Notes: generated by a model not told the origin, from the letters alone. A DNA stretch of 18,621 nt from Clostridium sp. (GCA_016302185.1 JAEDOC010000024.1:1-18621); one strand, 5' to 3'; shown: positions 5,812 to 14,225, counted from the stretch's first letter. Program-made: numbers and translations.

Positions 5812-6975
5812 ATGAGTAAAAACAAAACTTCCATTGTTTTTACAGGCGATATCGGCTTTGACCGGTATATGGACAGGCGCTGGGAGGATAAGAATTTTCT
5901 GGCAAAGCCCGTCCTGGACTTCTTCCACAGTGCAGATCACACGGTTGCCAATGTGGAAGGCGCTATGATTGATGCCGTGGATGATGGCTCCCGCGGAATT
6001 TTCTTCCACAGCATGAACCCTGAGGCCGCCTGTATCCTGAAACAAATCCATGCGGATATCTGGAGCATCGGAAATAACCACACCATGGACGCCGGAGCAG
6101 AGGGGGTCATCAGCACCCGTACCATCGCGGCAGAGATGGGAAGTCAGACCATCGGGGCCGGCCTCAACGAGGCAGAAGCCTCCGAGCCGGTCTATCTGGA
6201 CGAAGCCGGCGGTATCGGCATGTTCTGTGTGGCATATCAGGCAGAGTGTATCCCTGCCACCGCTACAGAGCCGGGAATCTTCCGCTGGGATGATATGGAC
6301 TATATCGCAAAACGCATTGCAGAAATCAAGTCCAAGTGCCGCTGGTGTATCGTGGTTTCCCACGGCGGTGAGGAATTTACCAGTCTTCCCAGCCCTTACA
6401 CCAGGGAGCGATACTTAAAATATCTGGAGCTGGGTGCCGATGTGGTCGTCGGACATCATCCCCATGTTCCGGAGAATTATGAGCTTTTTGACAACGGAAA
6501 GGCCATCTTTTACTCTCTCGGAAACTTTATCTTTGATACCGACTATCAGCGGGTTCACCTCTATACCGATATCGGCGTCCTGTTAAAGCTTCAGTTTACC
6601 GAAGAAAAGATGGACTTTGAGGCCATCGGCATTCAGATCGTCCGGGGAGAAGAGCGGATTGATATTGCTCCGCTTCCCGATGTCTTCACTGACATTCCCG
6701 CAGAGGAATATGAACGTCTTGCTCCCCTGTCCGCAAAAGCCTTTGTAGAAGAGGATCGCAGAAAAATGATCTATCTGGAACCGGAGCGTTTTACCAATGC
6801 CCCGGAAGAGGTCTGGAACGGATATTTCTTCAGCGAAGAGCCGGACGGATATTTTAAAGGCGCACACATGGACTTCGGCATTATTGTTCCATTTTCAAAG
6901 AAGGCCGAGGAAGGCGCCTGGAAACAGAGCCGTCTGGAGAAGGTAAAGGAATATATTCTCCGCCAGCTCCCATAA
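5812..6975 (+). CDS. CapA family protein (PGA_cap metallophosphoesterase fold), without membrane anchor
   Basis: CapA proteins take part in poly-gamma-glutamate synthesis or export, and their fold is that of calcineurin-like metallophosphatases. Family motifs appear in order: VFTGDIGFDRY (D13), VANVEG (N47, E49), SIGNNHTMD (N88, N89, H90), VVSHGGEE (H184), VVGHHPHVPE and SLGNFIFDT. The 387-residue protein opens MSKNKTSIVF directly into the first motif, so it has no signal peptide or N-terminal membrane helix, unlike many CapA proteins. It probably acts in the cytosol. The ATG at 5812 has GAGG about 9 nt upstream. No other cap/pgs gene is nearby, so capsule synthesis is unlikely. The association with a dipeptidase suggests a role on peptides or phosphorylated peptide-like substrates, which is inference. 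Confidence 0.88.
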   Translation: MSKNKTSIVFTGDIGFDRYMDRRWEDKNFLAKPVLDFFHSADHTVANVEGAMIDAVDDGSRGIFFHSMNPEAACILKQIHADIWSIGNNHTMDAGAEGVISTRTIAAEMGSQTIGAGLNEAEASEPVYLDEAGGIGMFCVAYQAECIPATATEPGIFRWDDMDYIAKRIAEIKSKCRWCIVVSHGGEEFTSLPSPYTRERYLKYLELGADVVVGHHPHVPENYELFDNGKAIFYSLGNFIFDTDYQRVHLYTDIGVLLKLQFTEEKMDFEAIGIQIVRGEERIDIAPLPDVFTDIPAEEYERLAPLSAKAFVEEDRRKMIYLEPERFTNAPEEVWNGYFFSEEPDGYFKGAHMDFGIIVPFSKKAEEGAWKQSRLEKVKEYILRQLP

Positions 6976-7029
6976 TCTTCGCAACCGCAACCATCGCAAT
7001 AATTTTTATTAAGTAAAGGAGAGAAATTT

Positions 7030-8223
7030 ATGTTTACAATTACAAACAGCTTTACGTACATTGCCTTCCTGATGCTTCTGGCAGGCGGCCTGCTGGCACT
7101 GGAAAAATATGCAAAATGGAAAGTATTCAACATTATTCCGCCGCTGGTTTGGATCTACATTCTGAACATGGCCTTCTGTACCATGGGACTTTTTAACTCC
7201 GATGCCTGCTCCGCCGCCTACGGCGCATTAAAGAACAATATTCTTTACGCCATGATCTTTGTCATGCTGCTCCGCTGTGACTTCCGCAAGCTGGGCAAGC
7301 TGGGACCGAGAATGATTGCCATCTTTATGGGAAGTGCCATTACCTTAGGTATCGGCTTTTTCGCCCTTTATCCGCTCTTCGCCGGTTCCTTAGGCGGCGC
7401 TGAAAAGACCTGGGGCGCTACTGCTGCCCTCTATGCCTCCTGGGTTGGCGGTTCTGCCAACATGGCTGCCATGCAGGACGCGCTTCCGGTGGATGCCGGC
7501 GCTTACTCCTGCGCTCTGGCACTGGATACTGCCTGCTATTCCATGTGGATCGCGCTGCTGCTCTTCGCTGTAAAATACTCCGGCAAATGGAACAAGGCCT
7601 GCAAGGCTGATACCTCCAGTCTGGACGCTGTTGCCGCTGCTGCCAACGCCGAAGTGGCAAAGGAAGCCAATACCAAGCCAAGCGCAGCCGACTGGATCTT
7701 CTTAATCGGTATCTCTTTAATGGTTTCCGCCATCTCCCAGTGGGTCGGCGTTCAGTTAAATACTGTATTCAAGGCAAGCGGACTGGCCTTCTTCGATAAG
7801 GGTACCTGCACCACCGTATTTGTTACCATCCTTGGCCTGATCTGCGCTATGACCCCCATGGGCAAGCTGCCGGCAGTCAATGAATTATCCAACGTATACT
7901 TATATGCCATCGTTTCCTTACTGGCTTCCACTGCTACTCTGGTAGACTTAGTATCCGCTCCGATGTGGGTTGTTTACGGTGTTGGCGTTCTGGCCGTTCA
8001 CGTTGTCCTGATGTTCCTGCTGTCCAAGGTATTCCACTGGGATCTGTGCATGTGCTCTACCGCCTCCGTTGCATGTATCGGCGGCTCCGCTTCCGCTCCG
8101 ATTATCGCAACCGCTTATGACGGCTCCTTCGCCGGTATCGGTGTATTAATGGGTGTTCTCGGTGCAGCCATCGGTAACTTTCTGGGACTTGGCATGGGTG
8201 CGCTGCTTCAGATGTTTGTATAA
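7030..8223 (+). CDS. DUF819 family integral membrane protein
   Basis: This polytopic membrane protein of the DUF819 (YjcL-like) family has no settled function; transport is the usual guess. The 397 residues contain about ten to twelve hydrophobic segments. There are two glycine/alanine-rich conserved blocks placed symmetrically: SWVGGSANMAAMQDAL near residue 137 and IGGSASAPIIATAY near residue 355. This implies an inverted-repeat transporter-like fold. A polar loop near residues 183-218 (KADTSSLDAVAAAANAEVAK) divides the halves. The ATG at 7030 follows AAAGGAG by about 8 nt. It lies 54 nt after the CapA gene and 26 nt before the transglutaminase gene in one operon. It might import or export the peptide or amino acid handled by its neighbours. 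Confidence 0.85.
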   Translation: MFTITNSFTYIAFLMLLAGGLLALEKYAKWKVFNIIPPLVWIYILNMAFCTMGLFNSDACSAAYGALKNNILYAMIFVMLLRCDFRKLGKLGPRMIAIFMGSAITLGIGFFALYPLFAGSLGGAEKTWGATAALYASWVGGSANMAAMQDALPVDAGAYSCALALDTACYSMWIALLLFAVKYSGKWNKACKADTSSLDAVAAAANAEVAKEANTKPSAADWIFLIGISLMVSAISQWVGVQLNTVFKASGLAFFDKGTCTTVFVTILGLICAMTPMGKLPAVNELSNVYLYAIVSLLASTATLVDLVSAPMWVVYGVGVLAVHVVLMFLLSKVFHWDLCMCSTASVACIGGSASAPIIATAYDGSFAGIGVLMGVLGAAIGNFLGLGMGALLQMFV

Positions 8224-8249
8224 ACAAATTTGTATCAAAAGGCAAGCCT

Positions 8250-9638
8250 ATGAATATCAATGAAACCTTTCGTTATCTGAATATTGGCCTTCCGGAAGAT
8301 ATTCTCCGCAGAAAACTCTGCGGAGATATGGAAGGAGCCATTCGCCTGATCGATCAGAGGCTGACTCAGAAAAACATTCCGGATGAATTGCGGTGGTGCC
8401 TCACCGCAGAACGGGAAATGATGCTGCGGCTGCCGGAAGACTATCCTTTTTCCAGAGAAGAAGCTCTGGCAGTCATCCGCAGCCATATCCCGGAGTATAC
8501 AGAGAAAGAATTTGACGAAAACGTAGACATCGGAAAGATCGGCTGGATCTATCTGAAGGGAGAAATGCGCTTCTTTGACCGTTTCTTTGACAGCCTGTGC
8601 AAAACGGATCCGGAATTCGCCAGACGGGCCGGAGCTTCCGGTCACGGCGTGGAAAGCGCCAAAAAGGGAAGTCCGGAGGATCTCCGCCTAAACCGTGTCA
8701 TGCAGATCATGAAGGAGAAGGGCAGTATGTCCAACCGCATCCGCATCCGGGCCAGTGTCCGGGTCAAGGATACGGAATTTACGCCGGGCATGTTTGTACG
8801 TGTACACCTTCCTCTTCCCGCCGCCTGTGAGCAACAGAGTGATATCACCATCGAAGCGATGTATCCGGAACACGGAAGCATCGCTCCGGAGAATGCGCTG
8901 CAGCGCACCGTCTGCTGGGAAGAAAACATGAAGGAGAATCATGACTTCTGGGTGGAGTATTCCTATCTTCATACGGCCAGCTACCATGATGTCGCCGCAA
9001 TGGTTCCGGATGCTGTACAGCCTTCCTTCTGCACGGAGGAAGAAGCGCCGCACATTGTATTTACTCCGTATCTGAGGGCGCTGGTTATGCGGCTGTCGGA
9101 GGGGTGTGAAAACCCGCTGGAGAAAGCCCGCCGATTTTATGATTTTATCACTCTGAACTGTAAGTACACCTTTATGCCGGCCTACTTTTCTCTGGAAAAC
9201 ATCGCCGAGAACTGTGCCCGGAATTTTACCGGCGACTGTGGTGTCTTTGCCCTGCTGTTTCTGACCATGTGCCGCTGCGCAGGCATCCCCGCCCAGTGGC
9301 AGAGCGGTCTTACCGCAGAGCCGGACTTCATCGGCGGCCATGACTGGGTCCGCTTCTATATCGCCCCCTACGGCTGGCTGTACGCGGATACCTCCTACGG
9401 AACCGGTGCTGTCCGGGCAGACAATGAAGAACGGCGTCAGTTCTACTTCGGGAACCTGGATCCTTACCGTATGGTGGCAAACAACGGATTCCAGAAGCCT
9501 TTTTCCATCGAAAAAGAGCATTGGCGTGCTGATCCGTATGACAACCAGCTGGGTGAGATTGAAACTGCCGAGCGCGGCCTCAAATTCCAGGAATATACCC
9601 GCAGCAAAGAGATTTTACTGCACGAAGAGCTGAAATAA
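8250..9638 (+). CDS. Transglutaminase-like domain protein
   Basis: This 462-residue protein is probably cytosolic (no signal peptide) with a C-terminal transglutaminase-like/papain-fold domain. A complete candidate catalytic triad is visible: Cys330 in GDCGVFALLFLTMCRCAGIP, His364 in GGHDWVRFYI and Asp380 in LYADTSYG. Enzymes of this fold act as proteases, peptide N-glycanases or cross-linkers. The first 160 residues look helical and unfamiliar; residues 160-270 may be a beta-rich domain (RIRIRASVRVKDTEFTPGMF). The start at 8250 has a modest AAAGG 11 nt upstream. It is the last gene of the pepV operon and is followed by a strong terminator. Bacterial homologues often sit near peptide-processing genes. 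Substrate and reaction are unknown; an amidase or peptidase role is more likely than cross-linking given the dipeptidase partner. Confidence 0.82.
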   Translation: MNINETFRYLNIGLPEDILRRKLCGDMEGAIRLIDQRLTQKNIPDELRWCLTAEREMMLRLPEDYPFSREEALAVIRSHIPEYTEKEFDENVDIGKIGWIYLKGEMRFFDRFFDSLCKTDPEFARRAGASGHGVESAKKGSPEDLRLNRVMQIMKEKGSMSNRIRIRASVRVKDTEFTPGMFVRVHLPLPAACEQQSDITIEAMYPEHGSIAPENALQRTVCWEENMKENHDFWVEYSYLHTASYHDVAAMVPDAVQPSFCTEEEAPHIVFTPYLRALVMRLSEGCENPLEKARRFYDFITLNCKYTFMPAYFSLENIAENCARNFTGDCGVFALLFLTMCRCAGIPAQWQSGLTAEPDFIGGHDWVRFYIAPYGWLYADTSYGTGAVRADNEERRQFYFGNLDPYRMVANNGFQKPFSIEKEHWRADPYDNQLGEIETAERGLKFQEYTRSKEILLHEELK

Positions 9639-9654
9639 CTTATTCTTTTCAAGA

Positions 9655-9716
9655 AACAGAGAAAGAGGAATCCGATACTGTTTTCCGCACCGGATTCCTC
9701 TTTCTCTGTTTTTATC
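9655..9716. terminator. Bidirectional intrinsic terminator between pepV operon and GNAT gene
   Basis: A perfect 20-bp stem pairs 9655-9674 with 9691-9710 around a 16-nt loop. TTTTT follows on the plus strand after CTGT, giving a good terminator for the pepV-to-transglutaminase operon. On the minus strand the trailing run is weaker (CTGTTTCTTG), but it can still serve the convergent mreB-to-GNAT operon. The GNAT stop codon (9712-9714) lies inside the plus-strand T-tail. Confidence 0.9.
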
Positions 9717-10257
9717 CTTCCATTCTATTTTTCTGCTCAGGTTCGGTTTCCTGCTTCTTCCCATTCTCAATCATGTATTCATAATACACCACATCCCGGT
9801 ACGCACCGAATTTAAATCCTACCTCATGGCTGATCCCGCCATAGGAAAAACCCAGCTTCTCATGCAGCCGGATACTGGGAACATTATCTCCGGTAATGAC
9901 TGAGATAATCACGTGAATCTTTCCGTTCTGCTTAGCCAGTTCTATCACACGCCGCATCAACTGCTCTCCGATTCCCCGGTGACGATACCGGTGATCCACA
10001 TAGACAGACAGCTCTGCCGTTGCATTGTAAGCCTCGTAAACACGGTACTCCGAAAGACAGGCAAAGCCAACCGCCTCTCCGTCCTCCTCAGCCACAATCA
10101 TCGGACGATTCTCCCGGTTATGTGCTTTAAACCACCGTTCCCGTTCCTTCAGAGTCTGCGGGGTAATACAGAAGGACACCGTGGTATTCTCCACTTCATA
10201 ATTAAATATCTCTGTCAGCCTTGGAAGATCTGCTTCTTCTGCCCAACGGATTCTCAT
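9712..10257 (-). CDS. GNAT family N-acetyltransferase, PAT/YncA-like
   Basis: This is an acetyl-CoA-dependent N-acetyltransferase. The 181-residue product has the layout of phosphinothricin/methionine sulfoximine acetyltransferases. It starts MRIRWAEEADLPRLTEIFNY with an ENTTVSF segment, has AELSVYVDHRYRHRGIGEQL (acetyl-CoA motif RHRGIG, residues near 97-102) and ends in NVPSIRLHEKLGFSYGG, then GFKFGAYRDVVYYEY. The ATG at 10257 is preferred, with AGGAG about 9 nt upstream. The frame is open 47 codons further upstream, but that part is an arginine-rich shadow of the preceding gene's repeats. It lies 4 nt after the YcxB-like gene. The natural substrate is not known; amino acid analogues or N-terminal amines are plausible. 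The C-terminus is Lys/Glu-rich. Confidence 0.92.
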   Translation of the reverse strand: MRIRWAEEADLPRLTEIFNYEVENTTVSFCITPQTLKERERWFKAHNRENRPMIVAEEDGEAVGFACLSEYRVYEAYNATAELSVYVDHRYRHRGIGEQLMRRVIELAKQNGKIHVIISVITGDNVPSIRLHEKLGFSYGGISHEVGFKFGAYRDVVYYEYMIENGKKQETEPEQKNRMEG

Positions 10258-10261
10258 CTGA

Positions 10262-11137
10262 TCACTCCTGTTCCTCTGCAGGCTTTTCCTCATCTCCAAC
10301 AGGCTTCTCCTCATCCTCCGCAGGCTTCTCCGCATCCTGTACAGGTTTCTCCCCATTCTCTGCTGCCATCGCCGCCATAATATGAGCCATCTTCCCAATC
10401 TTGCCCATATTGCTGGTATCTACCGGTTCGATGACAACCGCATCCTCTTCCTCCGCGGATGAAGCAGTGTTTTCTCTCTCTTCTTCCGTCTCCGAAATCT
10501 CTCCGGCAGCTTCCTTCTCCTCACCGCAGCTTTCCTTCGCATCTGTAAGAGCCTCTCCGGCTTCCCGTTTCATCGCCTCCTGGCTGTATTCTTCCGGTGC
10601 TTCCTTTGCCGCAGCGATCTTCTCGTTCATAAAAGCTACAAATGCTTCTTTCTCTTCCTCACTTTCAAAAGCACTCTTGGAAACGAACTGCCATGTCTTA
10701 TCCGTAGCTTCCAGGAGGAACAGCCGCTCCAGCTCAATCACCGATATGATTTCATTGTAACCATATATCTTGCTCATATTCTGCTCTGCTACTTCCATCA
10801 CCAGTCCCCGATCCTTCAGAATCAGATGTACGGTCGGGTAATTACCGGTCTTATCCAGCTTCTCCAGTCCGCTTTTTTTCCAGATCATCTTCTCCTGATT
10901 CTGAAAGGATGTGGTCCTCATCAGATACCATCCCATAAGGACGCCCAGTACAAGCGTCGGTATCACACCATTCAGTCCCTTACCCGTGATAATACTCATC
11001 GCTGCAAACGCCAGGATAATTAATCCGTAAATCACAAGGGTTTTCTGTCTCTTTTTCTCTGAAAAATTCTTTTCCACGTTCCAGTGAATCCAGTCTTTAT
11101 AATCCTCTTTTACCAGCCGGTACTCAAATTCTCTCAT
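10262..11137 (-). CDS. YcxB-like membrane protein with acidic repeat tail
   Basis: The 291-residue protein has two adjacent membrane segments (residues 33-51, TLVIYGLIILAFAAMSIIT, and 55-73). A YcxB-like cytoplasmic domain follows (residues about 80-172, with WKKSGLEKLDKTGNYPTVHL and YGYNEIISVIELERLFLLE). From residue 173 on there is a long acidic low-complexity tail ending in four heptad units beginning EKP. The function of the family is unknown. The ATG at 11137 has AAAGGAG about 7 nt upstream; the frame continues 30 codons upstream without a start signal. It lies 73 nt after comF and 4 nt before the GNAT gene, so it is probably in the same operon. The tail is probably strain-specific and may bind basic partners or act as a spacer. 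Confidence 0.75.
   Translation of the reverse strand: MREFEYRLVKEDYKDWIHWNVEKNFSEKKRQKTLVIYGLIILAFAAMSIITGKGLNGVIPTLVLGVLMGWYLMRTTSFQNQEKMIWKKSGLEKLDKTGNYPTVHLILKDRGLVMEVAEQNMSKIYGYNEIISVIELERLFLLEATDKTWQFVSKSAFESEEEKEAFVAFMNEKIAAAKEAPEEYSQEAMKREAGEALTDAKESCGEEKEAAGEISETEEERENTASSAEEEDAVVIEPVDTSNMGKIGKMAHIMAAMAAENGEKPVQDAEKPAEDEEKPVGDEEKPAEEQE
10268..10351 (-). repeat. Four tandem 21-bp coding repeats in the YcxB-like gene
   Basis: Four in-frame units of 21 bp encode the heptads EKPVQDA, EKPAEDE, EKPVGDE and EKPAEEQ (residues 263-290). They remain visible as repeats at nucleotide level, with GCAGGCTT or ACAGGCTT cores on the plus strand, so the copies are recent or kept uniform. Unit number is expected to vary between strains. 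Confidence 0.85.
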
Positions 11138-11153
11138 TTTTACTCCTTTCTCT

Positions 11154-11176
11154 CCGTACCCTTTTGCCCGGTACGG
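11154..11176 (-). other. Hairpin just upstream of the YcxB-like gene's ribosome binding site
   Basis: CCGTACC (11154-11160) pairs with GGTACGG (11170-11176) around a 9-nt loop, 16 nt before the ATG and flush with the purine-rich ribosome binding region. It has no T-run, so it is not a terminator. It could influence translation initiation. Confidence 0.35.
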
Positions 11177-11210
11177 CATAACACGCCTTATCTTATTATG
11201 ATACCCTACT

Positions 11211-11954
11211 TTACTGTCCCTGTCCAATACAAACCGTAAAAAAATACACTTTTTCAGCTCCTGCTTTCAACAAGGCCCGGGTACATGCCTCTATCGTACT
11301 TCCCGTAGTATAAATATCATCCACCAGAAGAATCCTCAGTCCTCTGACAGATTCCGCCTCAAAGGCTTTCTCAAGATTCTTCAGCCGTTCCGCAGGGCTT
11401 AGATTCTTCTGCGGCTCTGTTTTTCTGGTTCTGCGAAGTGCATCGGTACGGACCGGCAGCTCCAGCCCCGCACTTAAAGCATCTGCCAGAAGCTCTGCCT
11501 GATTAAACCCCCTCTTTCTGCGGCGGGCCGGATGCACCGGCACCGGAACCACAACATCCACCTCCATGGAAAGCAGCTTCTTTTTACAGCGCTTCATCGT
11601 CTCCTCTACATAAAAATCAAGATATTCTCTTTTGTTTTTATACTTGATTGCTGCCATGGAATGGGCTGCTGCCTCATTATAATTCAGCAGAGAAACACCC
11701 CAGGCAAAGGAACGTTTATGGCGGGTGCAGTCCAGACAGTATTCCATTGTCTCCGTTTCAAGCTCTTTACCACATTTTTTACAGACAGGGGAAGAAACAA
11801 AAGATAATTGACTCAGACAGGAAGGGCAGATTACCCACCCTTCCTCAGGAATCATTCCGCAGACGGGACATCGTCTGGGAAAAAGGGCATCCAGAAATGC
11901 GGATGCCGGATTTTGTAATTTCCTATATTGTATTTTCTTATATTGCATTTTCAT
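11211..11954 (-). CDS. comF: ComF family protein (phosphoribosyltransferase-like)
   Basis: ComF supports uptake of single-stranded DNA during natural competence; many non-competent Clostridia also carry a copy. The 247-residue protein has an N-terminal zinc-ribbon-like region with paired cysteines (CPVCG, CPSC, CKKCG and CLDC, residues 29-76). The C-terminal PRTase domain carries the signature ILLVDDIYTTGSTIEACTRA near residues 208-227, preceded by VPVPVHPARRRKRGFNQAE. All family features are intact. Its ATG at 11954 overlaps the recD2 TGA (ATGA), so translation is coupled; a second ATG two codons on is possible. It lies downstream of recD2, a helicase that also handles single-stranded DNA, so a shared role in processing incoming DNA is plausible. 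Confidence 0.95.
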   Translation of the reverse strand: MKMQYKKIQYRKLQNPASAFLDALFPRRCPVCGMIPEEGWVICPSCLSQLSFVSSPVCKKCGKELETETMEYCLDCTRHKRSFAWGVSLLNYNEAAAHSMAAIKYKNKREYLDFYVEETMKRCKKKLLSMEVDVVVPVPVHPARRRKRGFNQAELLADALSAGLELPVRTDALRRTRKTEPQKNLSPAERLKNLEKAFEAESVRGLRILLVDDIYTTGSTIEACTRALLKAGAEKVYFFTVCIGQGQ

Positions 11955-14212
11955 AGAAATGATTCGATCTCTTCGATTCGATCCTTTAACCCGGAGTACC
12001 GTCTCTGCTCTCTTGCGTTATCCACCATCTGCTGGAACACCTCCGGTATTCCCACCAGGCAGACACAGGATCTGGCCCGGGTTACCGCTGTATAAAGCAG
12101 GTTTCTTGTCATCAGCATCCTTGGGCCGTTCCAGACTGGGATCACCACTGCCGGATACTCGCTTCCCTGGGATTTGTGGATCGTGATGGCATAAGCCAGT
12201 TCCAGCTCCTCCAGCTGCTTAAAGCTGTATTCTACCCGTTTCCCCTCATCGAATTCCACTGTCAGAAGCTCCGCGAAGGAATTGATCTCCCGGACAACTC
12301 CCATATCCCCGTTAAAGACACCGGCGCCCTTGTCCACAGGAATTCCGTGGCGATTGTAGCTGGTCCACTCCATCTGATAGTTATTTTTAATCTGCATTAC
12401 CTTATCTCCCTGACGGAAGATAACACCCCCGGCCTCTTTCTCCTCCTTCTTCGGATCGGGGGGATTCAGAAACTCCTGAAGAATTTCGTTCAGCCGCTCA
12501 ACGCCCAGCGCACCCTTGCGCATGGGGGTCATAACCTGAATGTCAAAGATATCCGCATTCACATATCTGGGAAGCTTTTCCTTTACCAGGGTAATCATGG
12601 CATTAATAATCGCATTGGGATCTTCCCGCCGGATAAAGAGAAAATCCCTGCTTGGTTTTCCCAGAGGAATTCTCTCACCGCCGTTGATCCGGTGGGCATT
12701 TACGATGATATCACTCTGCGCTGCCTGTCGGAAGATCCGGGTCAGCTTCACCACGTGAAAGCAACCGGATTCAATCATGTCCCGCAGCACATTGCCGGGG
12801 CCGACACTGGGGAGCTGATCCACATCTCCCACCAGAATCAGACGTGTTCCCACATTGATCGCCTTTAGCAGGGCATGCATCAGGTGAATATCCACCATGG
12901 ACATCTCATCAATAATAATCACGTCTGCATCCAGCGGATTGTCTTCATTGCGCTCAAAATGCATCGGCGCACTTTGATTCTTTTCACTGCTGTCCGGCAT
13001 CCCGGTCAGCTCCAGCAGCCGGTGAATGGTCTTTGCCTCGTAGCCGGTAGCTTCCGTCATCCTCTTTGCCGCCCGGCCGGTGGGCGCCGCCAGAAGAATC
13101 TCCATATCTCCCCGCTCAAAATACCGGAGGATGGTATTGATCGTCGTCGTCTTTCCGGTTCCGGGTCCACCGGTGATAATCAGCAGGCCGCAATTGACCG
13201 CTTCCATCACCGCCTGAATCTGCAGTTCATCCAGTGTAATCTGCTCCTGCTGCTGAATGACAGCCAGATTCTTTCGTATCTCCTCCTCCGGCTCCGATCC
13301 CTTGATGTTCAGATCGTGAAGCATTCGGGCCGTATTCAGTTCCGAATAATAATACTGGGACGCATATACCTGACGGACAGAAGCTTCCTCAGTTCCTTCC
13401 TGTTTCACTTCCTTTACCACCAGGCGCTTCTCCATCTGCAGATCCATCAGGTGCTTCTCAATGCCTTCCGGTTCCACCATCAGAAGCTCCGCGGCCTGAC
13501 GCACCACCTCCGTCTCCGGAAGGTACGTATGGCCATTCGCCGAAGCCTGCAGAAGTGTGTAGAGCACACCGCACTTGATTCGGAAATCCGAGTCTGCAAA
13601 CATTCCCACCTTCGCCGCAATCTCGTCTGCCATCTTAAATCCCACTCCGGGGATATCATCCGCCAGCTTATAGGGATTGGTCTTTAAAACCGCATACAGG
13701 GCCGGACCGTATTCCTGATAGATCTTTACCGCCAGATTCATGGAAATGCCATAATTCTGAAGAAACATCATGGCCTGGCGCATGTCCCGCTTCTCTTCCA
13801 CCTGCTCGCCGATGGCCATGGCCATCTTCTCACTGATCCCTTTGATCTCTGCCAGGCGTTCCGGCTCCTCCTCCATAATACGGAACGTGTCAGCTTTAAA
13901 CTTTTTTACAATCCTGGATGCTAAAGCAGCCCCGATGCCTTTGATGGCACCGGAGCCTAAATATCGTTCCATGGAAACAGTATCCTCCGGCACCTTCAGC
14001 TCATAGCTTTCCACTGCCAGCTGTTCCCCGTAAATCGGATGCTCGGTCATATGGCCGCTGGCTTCAATCAGCTCGCCCTCGGAGATGTAGGAAAAGGTTC
14101 CCACCAGAATGTATTCCTCTCCGTCCTCGGCACCGGATACGCTTAAGACCGTATAACCGTTCTCTTCATTACGATATTTGATTTTTTCTACATATCCTTT
14201 AACTGCTGCCAT
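11951..14212 (-). CDS. recD2: ATP-dependent RecD-like DNA helicase, RecD2
   Basis: RecD2 is a 5'-3' superfamily 1B helicase that works without RecBC in repair and replication fork maintenance. The 753 residues carry an N-terminal OB-like region (residues 1-75), helix-hairpin-helix motifs (GSGAIKGIGAALASRIVKKF near 87-106 and DIPGVGFKMADEIAAKVG near 186-203), then the motor. Walker A GGPGTGKTTT is at 348-357, AAPTGRAAKRM at 375-385, Walker B IIDEMSMVD near 433-441 and VGDVDQLPSVGPGN at 461-474. The C-terminal motifs HKSQGSEYPAVVIP and LLYTAVTRARS follow. All are intact. The ATG at 14212 starts 13 nt after the mreB stop, with a modest AAGG site. It overlaps comF by 4 nt at its 3' end. Confidence 0.97.
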   Translation of the reverse strand: MAAVKGYVEKIKYRNEENGYTVLSVSGAEDGEEYILVGTFSYISEGELIEASGHMTEHPIYGEQLAVESYELKVPEDTVSMERYLGSGAIKGIGAALASRIVKKFKADTFRIMEEEPERLAEIKGISEKMAMAIGEQVEEKRDMRQAMMFLQNYGISMNLAVKIYQEYGPALYAVLKTNPYKLADDIPGVGFKMADEIAAKVGMFADSDFRIKCGVLYTLLQASANGHTYLPETEVVRQAAELLMVEPEGIEKHLMDLQMEKRLVVKEVKQEGTEEASVRQVYASQYYYSELNTARMLHDLNIKGSEPEEEIRKNLAVIQQQEQITLDELQIQAVMEAVNCGLLIITGGPGTGKTTTINTILRYFERGDMEILLAAPTGRAAKRMTEATGYEAKTIHRLLELTGMPDSSEKNQSAPMHFERNEDNPLDADVIIIDEMSMVDIHLMHALLKAINVGTRLILVGDVDQLPSVGPGNVLRDMIESGCFHVVKLTRIFRQAAQSDIIVNAHRINGGERIPLGKPSRDFLFIRREDPNAIINAMITLVKEKLPRYVNADIFDIQVMTPMRKGALGVERLNEILQEFLNPPDPKKEEKEAGGVIFRQGDKVMQIKNNYQMEWTSYNRHGIPVDKGAGVFNGDMGVVREINSFAELLTVEFDEGKRVEYSFKQLEELELAYAITIHKSQGSEYPAVVIPVWNGPRMLMTRNLLYTAVTRARSCVCLVGIPEVFQQMVDNAREQRRYSGLKDRIEEIESFL

Positions 14213-14225
14213 AGCCTTATCTTAC

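Noticed and set aside
10258..10398. Arginine-rich N-terminal extension of the GNAT protein
   Set aside because: It is an out-of-frame reading of the 21-bp repeats of the preceding gene. The ATG at 10257 has its own AGGAG and begins with the standard GNAT fold.
12875..13687. Long plus-strand ORF opposite recD2, and similar long ORFs opposite mreB, the transglutaminase gene and the oxidoreductase
   Set aside because: They lie antisense to strongly recognised genes, have low-complexity or His/Arg/Leu-rich translations and no ribosome binding sites. They are shadows of codon bias.
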